Shown in pieces: positions 9,516 to 18,778 of a stretch of DNA of 51,236 nt. How positions within the stretch are numbered: position 1 is the stretch's first letter; each line of letters opens with the position of its first letter. The position numbers and the translations under genes are program-made. This DNA is from an uncultured Flaviramulus sp. (lineage in GTDB: Bacteria; Bacteroidota; Bacteroidia; Flavobacteriales; Flavobacteriaceae): contig CANKVS010000029.1 of assembly GCA_947487155.1 (NCBI GenBank), positions 1-51,236 on the forward strand, in the 5' to 3' direction. Below the pieces are notes generated by a model. The model was not told the origin of the DNA. It worked only from the letters and a program-made list of their open reading frames with translations, and did not search any database.

Positions 9516-11432
9516 TTACCACCCAGGGTTTTGTTGTAAATTGGACAGGTTGATTATTTCAGAAAGGGATATCGGCCAAAAATAATCACGCTCTTCGAAC
9601 AACGAAAGTTTTCTAGTATTCCATTGAGTCACCTGATAAAATACTTCTGGAGCCCCAGTATTTGAATCACCATCTAAATTCCAGCCTCTAATAGGGGTAT
9701 TCATTAAGTCTTTTAAATCTAACCAACGACGTAAATCCCAATATCGTCTTCCTTCAAATGCTAATTCAATTAAGCGTTCATTCTTAATAACCTCTCTCAT
9801 ACCTTCTTGAGTTGAAGGTTTGCTAGGATTATTGGAGAAGTTTTGCCAACTTTCCACTACGCCATCCAAATTGGCTCTCTCTCTTATTAAATCAACATAG
9901 CTGTAAACTTCAGCTGAAGGTCCATTGACTTCATTTAAGGCTTCAGCATATAATAAGTACAAATCGGATAGTCTCATAATTGGGAATGGATATCTTACAG
10001 AAGTAAAACGTCTTTGAGGTACATTTAATGTGGTTTTAACACCTACCAATTTTTTTGCCTGATATCCCGTAATTGCCGCTGTAGTTTCGTTTTTTCGATT
10101 ATTCGTTTCATTCTTTCTCCATTCTACAACAAATTCATTATCTGTACCATTTCCAAACCAAATACTTCTATCAAATGATAAATCAGAATAGAATCTTGGC
10201 TCCCTGTTAAAATGCAGATTGACAGTTGTTTCTCCTTCAGCAACAAAGAGTGCATCCTCTGTTTGAGATGTCTTTAACTTATATCTGTTCGGGTAATCCC
10301 AAGTAGCATCTTCATCAATCGGAACTCCATTATTTGAATAATACAACTCCGCCATACGCAATGTTACAGCCAAGTTACGCTGAATAATTGGTGTAGCAGC
10401 TACAGCTTGATTTAAAGACTGTGAGCGTCTTTGAAGATCTACACTGTTATTTGAGGATGCTCCCCATATAAGTTCAACATTCCATGGGTCGGTAACACGT
10501 CCTCTTAGCCCTGCTTTGAGTATGGTAAAATCATTTTCATCTCTAATGGAATTATAGGTAGCTGGATATATTTCAACTCCATTAGCCAGACATAAGTCTA
10601 TAGCTTCTTTACATGCTAACGCTGCCGCTTCCCATTTAGATGCATCAAACGTTTGTGGAAATAGTGGAACTCCTTCCGAATTAACAAATTCGTTAAAAGT
10701 ATTATTTCCATTAAATAAAGGACTGGCATATTCTACCAATATTCGTGCCTTAATGGCTGCGGCTGCCGACTTTGAAACACGTCCGAAATCAGCTGGTTGA
10801 ACAGTATTAGGTAATCCAACTAAAGCCTCATCTAGAAGATTTATAATATAATTGAATGTTTCGTCAATGGTACTTCTACTCGGAGATTCACGAGCTAAAT
10901 CTTCACTTACTGGAATGTTCTCATCAACAATTATGACTGGTCCGAACATTCTTGCCAAATAAAAGTGATAATAGGCTTTTAAAAATTTCACCTCAGCAAT
11001 CCACTGCGTTTTTTCAAATAATTCCAAATCTCTTACTCTATCAACATTTTCTAGAAAGATATTACAATCGCGAATACCTCTATATAAACTATTGGGTGTT
11101 TGATTACTAGGTGTGCCTACTCCCCAATAATTGAAGTAAACATTGGATGGATTTAAAAACCCGTTAGACACCAAAGAACCTCCAAAGTCGTCTTGTTGTG
11201 AAATAGGTAAAATTAATTCATCTCCACTTAGCATTGCTGGGTCTTCGCCTAAAGACCCTTCTGCAGGCAAGTATGAATAACAGGTAGCTAAAAAGCCTTG
11301 AGCAGCATTTCTATTAGAAAACGCATTGTCCAGCACAGCAATATTGTCTGGTACTACATTCAAAAATTCTTCTTCACAAGAAGCGAAGAATAAAATTGAA
11401 AATACTATTAATATATATTTATATTTTTTCAT
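9516..11432 (-). CDS. susD: SusD/RagB family outer-membrane nutrient-binding lipoprotein
   Basis: A 638-aa SusD-like protein. Its signal peptide ends at lipobox C19 with EEEF next, a strong surface-export signal. Family landmarks are EFLNVVPDN after the lipobox, a TPR-like helical region with KAYYHFYLARMFGPVII near residues 150-166, and a C-terminal block RRYWDLRRWLDLKDLM ... YFWPIS. SusD caps the SusC channel and binds the ligand on the cell surface before import. The gene follows susC by 10 bases. The glycan or other ligand cannot be read from the sequence. Confidence 0.96.
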   Translation of the reverse strand: MKKYKYILIVFSILFFASCEEEFLNVVPDNIAVLDNAFSNRNAAQGFLATCYSYLPAEGSLGEDPAMLSGDELILPISQQDDFGGSLVSNGFLNPSNVYFNYWGVGTPSNQTPNSLYRGIRDCNIFLENVDRVRDLELFEKTQWIAEVKFLKAYYHFYLARMFGPVIIVDENIPVSEDLARESPSRSTIDETFNYIINLLDEALVGLPNTVQPADFGRVSKSAAAAIKARILVEYASPLFNGNNTFNEFVNSEGVPLFPQTFDASKWEAAALACKEAIDLCLANGVEIYPATYNSIRDENDFTILKAGLRGRVTDPWNVELIWGASSNNSVDLQRRSQSLNQAVAATPIIQRNLAVTLRMAELYYSNNGVPIDEDATWDYPNRYKLKTSQTEDALFVAEGETTVNLHFNREPRFYSDLSFDRSIWFGNGTDNEFVVEWRKNETNNRKNETTAAITGYQAKKLVGVKTTLNVPQRRFTSVRYPFPIMRLSDLYLLYAEALNEVNGPSAEVYSYVDLIRERANLDGVVESWQNFSNNPSKPSTQEGMREVIKNERLIELAFEGRRYWDLRRWLDLKDLMNTPIRGWNLDGDSNTGAPEVFYQVTQWNTRKLSLFEERDYFWPISLSEIINLSNLQQNPGW

Positions 11433-11442
11433 GACACTTTTT

Positions 11443-14400
11443 TTATAATGAAATGTTTAGTCCAAAGTTTATAACCTTCTGTATTGGGTACCCTAAGCCA
11501 TTACCAGCCAATTCTGGATCCCACAACTTAAATTTACTAAATACAGCTAGATTAGTTCCATTCATATAAATCCTGAACTTTTGTAAATTCATTTTAGATG
11601 TTAAACTTTCAGGAAAAGAAAAACCAATTTCAAGGTTCTTTAATCTTAAAAAGCTACCATCATTGATAAACCAAGTACTTTGTTGGTTATTATTCGTAAC
11701 AATTTCTGTAGATAACCTTGGCCATCGAGCATATAAATCTCTATTGTTTTCAGACCAATGACTATTCGCCCATACTTGTAATATTTGTGTATTGGTAATC
11801 CCTGGATCAGTAGGAGCTAAGCCTGGAGAAAATGCTCCAGAAATAAATGGTGCCGTAGCGAACTGATTTATAAAGAAAGAGGAGTTTGCCGATCCTTGAA
11901 AGAATGTAGAGAAATCCCAATTCTTATAACCCGCTGAAAATCCAAATCCGTATACAATTTCTGGTGCAGAAGGTTTTCCTATTGGTACACGATCCAAATC
12001 AGTAATTTCTCCATCTCCATTTATATCCTTGTATTTAATGTCTCCACCTCTATATTCACCAAATTGATCTGGAGAATTTCTTACTTCATCATCATCTATA
12101 AAAAGACGTTCAGCAATATACCCAAACGGTTGCCCAATAGGTTGACCTATTGCTGATCTCCATGGGGTTTCAGAATAGTCTGGCTCTTCTATTTTAGTGA
12201 TTTCGCTCGTAGAATAGGTAAAGTTTCCTCGGGCTTGTATCCAAAAATCCTCGGAAAAACTAGAAGTGTAAACCAAAGTTCCATCTATACCTTTAACTCT
12301 AGCTTCTCCAATATTAGCCCTTACGGGTGCTTGCAACCCTAAACTAGAAGGCAAAATCCTATCTGCTAATATATTACTACGAGTTTCGGCAAAATAATCG
12401 GCCTCTAGAGTTATTTTGTTGAAGAGTCCCAATTCTAAGCCTATATTTAATTTTTTTCCTGTTTCCCATGTGATTTGATCGTTACCGTATCTAGAAATTG
12501 ATACACCTTCTTGAAATTCGTCAAAATTCAAACCTGTTAAAAACCCTCTATTATCCGAATTTAGGTTTACATTTGATAAATAGAAGAAACGATCATTTAC
12601 ATCACCTATTCTATCGTTACCAACTAAACCATAAGAACCCTTAAACTTAAGATTATTTAAGAAACTTACGCTTTCCAAAAACTTTTCATTGGAAGCAATC
12701 CATCCTACAGCTATAGAAGGGAAAAAGCCCCATCGTTCTTCACGAGCAAACCGTTCGGAACCATTATAACCAAAGTTGAATTCTGTAAAGTATCTATCAT
12801 CGTATCCGTAAGTGAAACGTCCTGAAAGTCCTCTGTTACGAAAAGGAAGTGAGGCCTGAAGGTCATTATTTTGCGGAGAAATCACTCTATTATTTTGGGT
12901 AAATACTAAAAGTCCAGAAGTATTGTGTTTTTCATTAAATTCTCTATTATAACTTATATCAAACTGTAAATAAGTAGATGACTCTACTATGGAATTGGAG
13001 CCTTCAAAATCTAAATTTTCTGTACCTGGTGCAAATCCTCCATCATTACCACCTGGATTTAAACCAACCAAAGGTATCTCGCCTGTTAAAAAGTTTTGTT
13101 GGGGCTGATACCAAAAAGGTTGATATCCCCTAGAAATTGAGTATTGAGCTTTTCTATTTGAATTAAGTACAGCCTTAAAAGCTAAACCTTCAGTTATCGA
13201 AGCCAAATCTTGAGTTAATTCTAATTGTGCTAAAATTCTTGAATCATCATTTTCTCTATACCCAGTAACTAAATCTGCATATGGGTTAAAAAAGAAACTG
13301 TTGGTGCCTGGTACAATATCATTCCCAAATAGGATATGATTATTGAATTGTGTCCCTTCGTCTGGCTGATAGAATGGTAAAAAGCTCACAGGACTTGTAC
13401 GTACTGAACGATCAAAAATTGCTGCACCACCTTGTCTTGGACCTATATAATCATCAAAAGCAGTATTAAATCCTAGCTTAACCTTTGTTGTTGGTGATAA
13501 ACTAATGTTGATATTTGAGCGTAACTGAAACTTCTGTAAATTAATATTATTATTAAAATCATTAGCTTCTGGAACATCTAATACACCAGTATCTTTACTA
13601 TATACCAACGAAACAAAATAACGTGCTACTTTCCCTCCTCCTTTTACATTTAAGTTGTAACGCTGATTAATAGTAAAGTCACTAAATAAGCGATCTTGCC
13701 AATCAACCGTTGGGTATAAAATAGGATTCGTCCCAGCTATGGTATTTTCTATTTGTCTTTGAGAAAAAGGAAGGGGTTGTAATGGATTTCGAGTAATGGT
13801 AGCTTCATTGAATAATCTCATATATGTAATGGGATCTGCCAATTCTATTGTACTTGTTGGCGTAGAATAAGATGTTTCTGCTCTAAAAGATAATTGTGCT
13901 GGACCTTCAACACCTTCTTTTGTACTAACATAAATAACACCATTAGCACCGCGCGCTCCATAAAGAGCGGTTGCCGAAGCATCTTTAAATATAGAGAAAC
14001 TTTCAATATCATCAGGAGATAGTCTAGCAAGATCGTCTACATCTAATTCAGCTCCATCAATTAGTATAAGAGGATTATTTCCCCCTAAACCAAAAGAGGT
14101 AATACCCCTAATAAAGAACTCAGCATTATTCTGTCCTGGTTCACCAGATCTTTGATATGAAATTACTCCAGATACTCTTCCTGCTAAAGCAGTAGTTAAA
14201 TTACTAGAAGGTATTTTTAATTCTGAAGGCTTTACAGTAGTAATAGAAGATACTACACTGGATTTTTTCTGCTTACCAAAACTAACCAATACCACTTCAT
14301 CCAGAGTCTCGGAATCCTCTTGCATAATTACATTTATAGTACTTCCACTTACAAGGATTTCTTGAGTTTTTAGACCTACATATGAAAATACCAAAACGGC

Positions 14401-14958
14401 TCCTTGAGAAACTGAAATACTATAATTTCCATCAAAATCTGTTTGTGTCCCTTGATTTGCAGTTCCTTTAACCAATATATTTACTCCAGGTAGAGGAATA
14501 CCGTCTTCGCCTGTTACCGTTCCTTTTATTTCTTGTTGAGGAATGTCTATGGTTTCTAGATCTAATTCTTTTAAAGAAACACCTTGAGGTTTTAGTTTCT
14601 CTAATCGTTTTTTTAGAATAATTTGCTTGTCAAAAACTTCAAAATCTATAGATGAATCAGAAAATATTTTTTTTAGAATTATCGATATTTTTTGTTTTTT
14701 AAATTTAGCATTAATACGTTTATTGAAATTGATTTCATTATTGTAAAAAAACTTAAATTCAGTTAATTTTTCAATTTCCAAAAACACCTTCTCAATAGTT
14801 ACATTCTCTAAATCTAAACTAACTTTAGTGTTTTGAGAATATGTGCTCGCTTGTATTTGAAATAAAGCAATAACAAATAAATAGAGAGAAAGCTTCATTT
14901 TTAAGTCAAATTTAAAAGCATAAGGGCGGAATCGCCTTAACTTTATGAAATTTTTCAT
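11443..14958 (-). CDS. susC: SusC/RagA TonB-linked outer-membrane transporter with N-terminal STN domain
   Basis: A 1171-aa TonB-dependent channel. After an extended signal region (the hydrophobic core at about 22-37 ends in ASTYSQ) comes an STN signalling domain at about 45-115, then a carboxypeptidase-like beta-sandwich (IKGTVTGEDGIPLPGVNI), the plug domain (ALAGRVSGVISYQRSGEPG, FFIRGITSFG, PLILIDGAELDVDDL) and a beta-barrel ending in VINFGLNISL. The STN domain is the part that contacts a FecR-type anti-sigma factor, and a fecR gene and an ECF sigma gene lie just upstream in the same direction. This fits trans-envelope signalling: ligand binding at SusCD releases the sigma factor, which activates the operon. 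The 177-base leader holds a hairpin and T-tract facing the other strand. Confidence 0.97.
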   Translation of the reverse strand: MKNFIKLRRFRPYAFKFDLKMKLSLYLFVIALFQIQASTYSQNTKVSLDLENVTIEKVFLEIEKLTEFKFFYNNEINFNKRINAKFKKQKISIILKKIFSDSSIDFEVFDKQIILKKRLEKLKPQGVSLKELDLETIDIPQQEIKGTVTGEDGIPLPGVNILVKGTANQGTQTDFDGNYSISVSQGAVLVFSYVGLKTQEILVSGSTINVIMQEDSETLDEVVLVSFGKQKKSSVVSSITTVKPSELKIPSSNLTTALAGRVSGVISYQRSGEPGQNNAEFFIRGITSFGLGGNNPLILIDGAELDVDDLARLSPDDIESFSIFKDASATALYGARGANGVIYVSTKEGVEGPAQLSFRAETSYSTPTSTIELADPITYMRLFNEATITRNPLQPLPFSQRQIENTIAGTNPILYPTVDWQDRLFSDFTINQRYNLNVKGGGKVARYFVSLVYSKDTGVLDVPEANDFNNNINLQKFQLRSNINISLSPTTKVKLGFNTAFDDYIGPRQGGAAIFDRSVRTSPVSFLPFYQPDEGTQFNNHILFGNDIVPGTNSFFFNPYADLVTGYRENDDSRILAQLELTQDLASITEGLAFKAVLNSNRKAQYSISRGYQPFWYQPQQNFLTGEIPLVGLNPGGNDGGFAPGTENLDFEGSNSIVESSTYLQFDISYNREFNEKHNTSGLLVFTQNNRVISPQNNDLQASLPFRNRGLSGRFTYGYDDRYFTEFNFGYNGSERFAREERWGFFPSIAVGWIASNEKFLESVSFLNNLKFKGSYGLVGNDRIGDVNDRFFYLSNVNLNSDNRGFLTGLNFDEFQEGVSISRYGNDQITWETGKKLNIGLELGLFNKITLEADYFAETRSNILADRILPSSLGLQAPVRANIGEARVKGIDGTLVYTSSFSEDFWIQARGNFTYSTSEITKIEEPDYSETPWRSAIGQPIGQPFGYIAERLFIDDDEVRNSPDQFGEYRGGDIKYKDINGDGEITDLDRVPIGKPSAPEIVYGFGFSAGYKNWDFSTFFQGSANSSFFINQFATAPFISGAFSPGLAPTDPGITNTQILQVWANSHWSENNRDLYARWPRLSTEIVTNNNQQSTWFINDGSFLRLKNLEIGFSFPESLTSKMNLQKFRIYMNGTNLAVFSKFKLWDPELAGNGLGYPIQKVINFGLNISL

Positions 14959-14965
14959 ACTTTTG
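14958..14965 (+). promoter_or_regulatory. candidate plus-strand promoter -7 box opposite the susC start
   Basis: TACTTTTG fits the Bacteroidota -7 consensus TAnnTTTG and overlaps the susC start codon on the other strand. I see no clear TTTG -33 box at the right distance, so it is only a candidate. It would start transcription near 14972, toward the terminator at 15014-15048. Confidence 0.35.
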
Positions 14966-14971
14966 TGGTTG

Positions 14972-15048
14972 ATTTTTGTGGTTAATTAATAGTTTTTTAG
15001 CCGCTCTATTATAATCGAGAAATCTTCCACATTTCTCGATTTTTTTTT
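14972..15048 (+). ncRNA. candidate antisense small RNA to the susC leader
   Basis: A plus-strand unit of about 75 bases is suggested by the TAnnTTTG box at 14958-14965 and the intrinsic terminator at 15014-15048. No plus-strand protein gene lies here to need that terminator. The RNA would be complementary to the susC 5' leader. Antisense RNAs over susC leaders, such as DonS of Bacteroides fragilis, repress their operons, so the same role is possible here. This is inference from position and signals only. Confidence 0.4.
15014..15048 (+). terminator. intrinsic terminator facing away from susC, in the fecR-susC gap
   Basis: ATCGAGAAAT at 15014-15023 pairs perfectly with ATTTCTCGAT at 15031-15040 around the loop CTTCCAC, and eight more T follow at 15041-15048 on the plus strand. 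On the minus strand the hairpin has an A-run before it and no T-run after it, so it should stop plus-strand and not susC transcription. Confidence 0.7.
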
Positions 15049-15135
15049 AGAAAACAGCTTGTTTAATTTTATTAAGTAGTGTGTTGTTTGTCTAAATCAT
15101 GTTTTATCTCCTTTCCTCTTTTGTATTAGTTAGTA

Positions 15136-16323
15136 TTAATATATAATTATTTGATTATTCTCAATTCGGTACTTAATAGTGTGATTACTATTTTTACTAA
15201 ACGATTCTAAAATTTGTTCTATAGTTTCCACGTCAAACGAAGCTGTAAAAGTTTTTTCTTCCAAATATTTGTTTTTGTTAATTATGCTAACATTATAATT
15301 TCTTTCCAATTTCTTAATAATGTCGTTAAATTTCATATGGTAAAATCTAATTCTCCCATCAATCCATCCTATATATATATTAGGGTCAACGGTCTCAATA
15401 GACATTTCCTTATTGCCTTTATTCCAATCTGCTTTTTGATTGGGTTTTAAAATCAGTGATTTTTCAGGATTATAGTTTTTATTATTATTGTAAACACTTA
15501 CAGAACCTGAAACTAAAATTGTATTAATACTTAAATCTTCATCATATGAAGACACATTAAATTGTGTACCTAAAGCCCTAATATTTATCATATTTACATT
15601 GACAATAAAAGGATGCTTTTCATCTTTTGCTACATCAAAAAATGCTTCACCATTTAAAAATACTCGCCTGTCTTTTCCTTTAATAAATTTTACAGGATAT
15701 TTAATTGAAGTCCCTGCATTTAAATGAACTATGGTTCCATCTGATAAGGTTAATTTGTAAGTTTTCCCAAAAGGAATGTTCAAAGTATTATAAACCAATT
15801 CACCTGTACTATAATCATTTGTCTTACTATACTGATTCGTCAATTTAGTATTATAGTCTAACATTTCTCCGCTATGTTGACCTATAGTATTTCCTTTGTT
15901 ATCTTTAATCAATTTTTTTTTAGAAAGCGATATAATCTCTATATCTCCATTTTCTAATTGAATAGTAATAGCTTCTTCACCAATTATTAATTCTTCTGGA
16001 GTAAAAAACACTGTTTTAAGAATAATTGAAGTGCCAAATAATGTAATAAAAATAGCTGCATATTTCACCCATTTCTGTCCATACAATAAAATAGATTTAC
16101 GCTTTTGTTGTTTTAAAATTTCATTTTGAACAGATTCCCAAGAAGCGTTTACATCCAACTCTGAGATTATATGAGCATCTTGTCCTTCATTTTTTAGTTG
16201 AAGTAATTTTTTATACAGTAATCTATTTTCATAGGAATCCTGTAACCACTCATCAAATAAAACATCTTCTTTTGGAGTTAAGGTGTTCTTTATTTTTTTT
16301 AATAAAATATTTATATCCTTCAT
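15136..16323 (-). CDS. fecR: FecR family anti-sigma factor
   Basis: A 395-aa inner-membrane regulator. The cytoplasmic N-terminal part (about 1-85) should hold the sigma factor. A single membrane span follows at about 86-108 (KYAAIFITLFGTSIILKTVF), then the periplasmic FecR domain with LTLSDGTIVHLNAGTSIKYP and RRVFLNGEAFFDVAKD, and a C-terminal DUF4974/STN-like part with YNVSIINKN and TFTASFDVETIEQIL. It receives the signal from the STN domain of the SusC protein and controls the ECF sigma encoded 67 bases upstream. Gene order sigma-fecR-susC-susD is classic for Bacteroidota trans-envelope control. Confidence 0.96.
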   Translation of the reverse strand: MKDINILLKKIKNTLTPKEDVLFDEWLQDSYENRLLYKKLLQLKNEGQDAHIISELDVNASWESVQNEILKQQKRKSILLYGQKWVKYAAIFITLFGTSIILKTVFFTPEELIIGEEAITIQLENGDIEIISLSKKKLIKDNKGNTIGQHSGEMLDYNTKLTNQYSKTNDYSTGELVYNTLNIPFGKTYKLTLSDGTIVHLNAGTSIKYPVKFIKGKDRRVFLNGEAFFDVAKDEKHPFIVNVNMINIRALGTQFNVSSYDEDLSINTILVSGSVSVYNNNKNYNPEKSLILKPNQKADWNKGNKEMSIETVDPNIYIGWIDGRIRFYHMKFNDIIKKLERNYNVSIINKNKYLEEKTFTASFDVETIEQILESFSKNSNHTIKYRIENNQIIIY

Positions 16324-16390
16324 TAATTTTTGCCTACTATTAAATTAAGACCAAAAATTTAAATTTAGGGTGAAGTCTTTTTTGTTTTTT

Positions 16391-16912
16391 TTAACAAAAG
16401 TCCTTTTGAGGAAATAAAAAGAACAATAAATGGTGATCTTTTAGTGAAGATCTTAGTACTTTGTATGCTTTTTTCATCTGCGTTTTCACAGTATTTATAG
16501 ACACACCTAATAAGTTTGCGGTTTCCTGATATTTTAAATCGTCTAGTGCGCATAATAAAAAAACTTTCCTGCATTGTGGGGGTAACAAATCAATTTGCCT
16601 ATATAAGTCTTGTTTATTTTTGAGAGCTATAGCCTCTTCTTCGGCAGTATTTTTATCGTTATAAAATAGGTAGTAATCGCGAATGGGTTCTAATATTTGT
16701 TTATTTTTAATTCTTTTTAAACTGGAGTTACGTATTGCAACTCTTAAATACGCTTCAATATCAACAACTTTTTGTTCCTTATTTCGCTCTATTAGTTTTA
16801 TAAAAATTTCTTGAACTATATCTTGAGCTTCATTAATATCCTTTAAATAAAAATAAGAGATAATACATAACTCCTTATATTTTTTTTTAAATATTTCTTC
16901 AATTGCATTCAA
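16391..16912 (-). CDS. ECF RNA polymerase sigma factor of the SusCD locus
   Basis: A 173-aa group IV sigma factor of the Bacteroidota type. Region 2 is seen in INEAQDIVQEIFIKLIER (about 25-42), where the -10 contact lies, and region 4 in LDDLKYQETANLLGVSINT with the helix-turn-helix that contacts the -35 region. The C-terminal tail is rich in L and F. With the FecR anti-sigma encoded next, it probably activates the susCD operon when ligand is present. The start fits MNAIEEIFKKKYKELC. Confidence 0.95.
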   Translation of the reverse strand: MNAIEEIFKKKYKELCIISYFYLKDINEAQDIVQEIFIKLIERNKEQKVVDIEAYLRVAIRNSSLKRIKNKQILEPIRDYYLFYNDKNTAEEEAIALKNKQDLYRQIDLLPPQCRKVFLLCALDDLKYQETANLLGVSINTVKTQMKKAYKVLRSSLKDHHLLFFLFPQKDFC

Positions 16913-17504
16913 TAGTGTTTTTTATTAAGTAAATGACGATTATTCAAATAATATTAGATAAACAAATCTAGTCTTAACATTTGAAAAAAGCAAAAAGTGA
17001 TAACATAAAAATGACTTTGTATTAAAAAGCGGACAACAGGTTTCAAAATATACTTATTACTATTTCGAAGCCTTTATTCATTGTTTTTACATCATCTAAA
17101 GTTATTGTAATTCGTCAAATTTTAAGAGGCTATAAAAAATTCTGAATGAGGCACGAAGAGGAATCTCATCTTTATAAGATTTCTCATCACTCGTTCCTCG
17201 CTCTATCGCAATGACAATATACACTCTTAAAAGTTTATAGAAACTAAAATAGAAGGTGTTATTTTCATCTAGATAATTCCATTTTAGTTAGTCAATCACC
17301 CAACGAACAGTTATTTTTTTACGCTGCTTTTTACTTAACCTACTTTAGTTATACCTATAATTACAACCATTAAACAAGTAATATAATAGCATATTTAATC
17401 TAATATTTTCTTATAGATTTTAAATTCTAACCAAATAATCTTGCAATAATTGTCATATTTTTAAAGCTCTTGTAACTAATATAATAGATACAAGAACAAA
17501 ATTT
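16913..17504. other. intergenic region with one dispersed repeat
   Basis: No protein or RNA gene is visible in these 592 bases. They contain the dispersed repeat at 17145-17215 and otherwise AT-rich sequence between two divergently oriented ECF sigma genes, so the promoters of both should lie here. Confidence 0.6.
17145..17215 (+). repeat. dispersed palindromic repeat, family A
   Basis: The segment runs AATGAGGCACGAAGAGGAAT ... to CTATCGCAATGAC. It matches the element at 48089-48168 over most of its length, including GAGGAATCTCAT, AGATTTCTC and CACTC. The inner GGAATCTCAT/AGATTTCTC parts can fold back. Related elements flank leuS. Confidence 0.75.
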
Positions 17505-18011
17505 ATGAGTAAAGAATTTGAGGATTTATTTTTAGAAGCACTTAAACAGAATTAACAAAAGCTATTCAGAATATGTTCTGTTTATTCCAAAAATTCTGAA
17601 GACACTAAAGATCTTCTCCAAGAAGTGTTAATCCATATTTGGAAATCACTACCTTCTTTCAAATCTAAATCTTCGATTGAAACTTGGATATATCGGATTA
17701 CGCTTAATACTTGTCTTCGTTTTCGTTCAAATGATATTAAAAAACGAAGACGATTCGTTTCCATGGACAACCTTAATGACGTTAGCGCACTTACTCAGGC
17801 AGAACACAGTGAGCAGAAAGAAAAATTAATACAACTTCGAAATTGCATAGCTCAACTCAATAAAGCCGATAAGGCAGTCATTACACTTTACTTAGAAAAA
17901 TTGCCTTATAAAGAAATTTCAAATATTACTGGCTTGACCGAAAATAATATAGCCGTAAAAATTAAACGCATAAAAAAGAAATTACTAACCTGTATAAATA
18001 AAACATTATGA
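17505..18011 (+). pseudogene. ECF sigma factor gene interrupted by an in-frame TAA
   Basis: Reading from the ATG at 17505 gives MSKEFEDLFLEALKQN, then TAA at 17553-17555, then the same frame continues QKLFRICSVYSKNSEDTKDL and on through LLQEVLIHIWKSLPSF (region 2) and LPYKEISNITGLTENNIAV (region 4 helix-turn-helix) to a TGA at 18009-18011. Without the stop the protein would have 168 residues, normal for an ECF sigma. A single CAA-to-TAA change would explain it. The next internal ATG at 17625 would lose the first half of region 2. The following gene overlaps by 4 bases, so the pair was or is coupled. A sequencing error is possible. Confidence 0.75.
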
Positions 18012-18616
18012 TAGAAGACGACGAACTCATCAATATCTGGCAATCGTCCAGCAATCAAGAACGTATTAAATTTGAAAAGTCTAGATTAATTTTAGAAATG
18101 AAATCTAGTTTAGATCGTTTTCAAAAATCGGTAAAGTATCGTGACCTTCGTGAAACATTAGGCACCATAGTTATGATTCCCATTTTTTCATATATGGTCT
18201 ATACCATTCCTTATACATTATCAAAAATTGCCGCTTTCTTAATAGTTCTGTGGCTAATTTTTATGATTATTAAACTTAAAAGTTTAAATAAACACAAACC
18301 AAACACCTTGACCAATTCTTATATTGACTACTTATATCAATGGAAAAACTATCTCAGTTTACAAAAAAAAATGCATGACACAGCACCTTATTGGTCTCTT
18401 TTACCTGTTTTAACATTTACTGTCCTATTTATTCTTGGAACTGTTCTAGGAACAAATATTAATTTGAAGCAACATCTATTGAGATTAATAATTATGGGTG
18501 TTATTATTATAGGATGTGGATTTTTTATATATTTTTATAATAAATGGTATATAAAAAAACAATATATCCCAAGGTTAAAGAAAATGGAAGAGCTTATTAA
18601 AACGATGGAAGAGTAA
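18008..18616 (+). CDS. membrane protein coupled to the ECF sigma gene, possible anti-sigma factor
   Basis: A 202-aa protein. About 50 mainly charged cytoplasmic residues (DDELINIWQSSSNQERIKFE) precede two membrane spans at about 52-89 and two more at about 132-183, ending in a charged tail. The start ATG overlaps the stop of the sigma-like gene by 4 bases (ATGA). Small membrane proteins in this position often restrain the sigma factor, so an anti-sigma role is a reasonable guess, but I see no known anti-sigma domain. If the upstream sigma is really broken, this gene may be on its way to loss. Confidence 0.75.
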   Translation: MIEDDELINIWQSSSNQERIKFEKSRLILEMKSSLDRFQKSVKYRDLRETLGTIVMIPIFSYMVYTIPYTLSKIAAFLIVLWLIFMIIKLKSLNKHKPNTLTNSYIDYLYQWKNYLSLQKKMHDTAPYWSLLPVLTFTVLFILGTVLGTNINLKQHLLRLIIMGVIIIGCGFFIYFYNKWYIKKQYIPRLKKMEELIKTMEE

Positions 18617-18626
18617 GTTTTAATTT

Positions 18627-18778
18627 GCTTCTCGATACAAATATGTTTCGTTTTACTTCACAAATTCACTCGAAGTGACGGACAGACATCAAAGAAACTA
18701 ACTATACTGTCAGTTCGAGTGATTTCGATTTTTTTATAGAAATTGCACTTCGACAGGCTCAGCAGAACTATCGAGAAC
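18627..18778 (+). repeat. palindromic repeat element, family C, left of the GIY-YIG gene
   Basis: The element opens with GCTTCTCGATACAA and closes with TATCGAGAAC, so its ends are inverted. Inside, CACTCGAAGTGAC at about 18667-18679 is inverted as GTCAGTTCGAGTG at about 18709-18721. A CTTCGACAGGCTCAG segment near the right end is of a kind common in Bacteroidota genomes. The element reaches the stop codon of the GIY-YIG gene. It is similar, in the same orientation, to the element at 19088-19217. Confidence 0.8.

Noticed and set aside
16365..16574. A small gene opposite or within the ECF sigma frame
   Set aside because: It is an alternate-frame opening inside a clear sigma factor gene and has no family signs.
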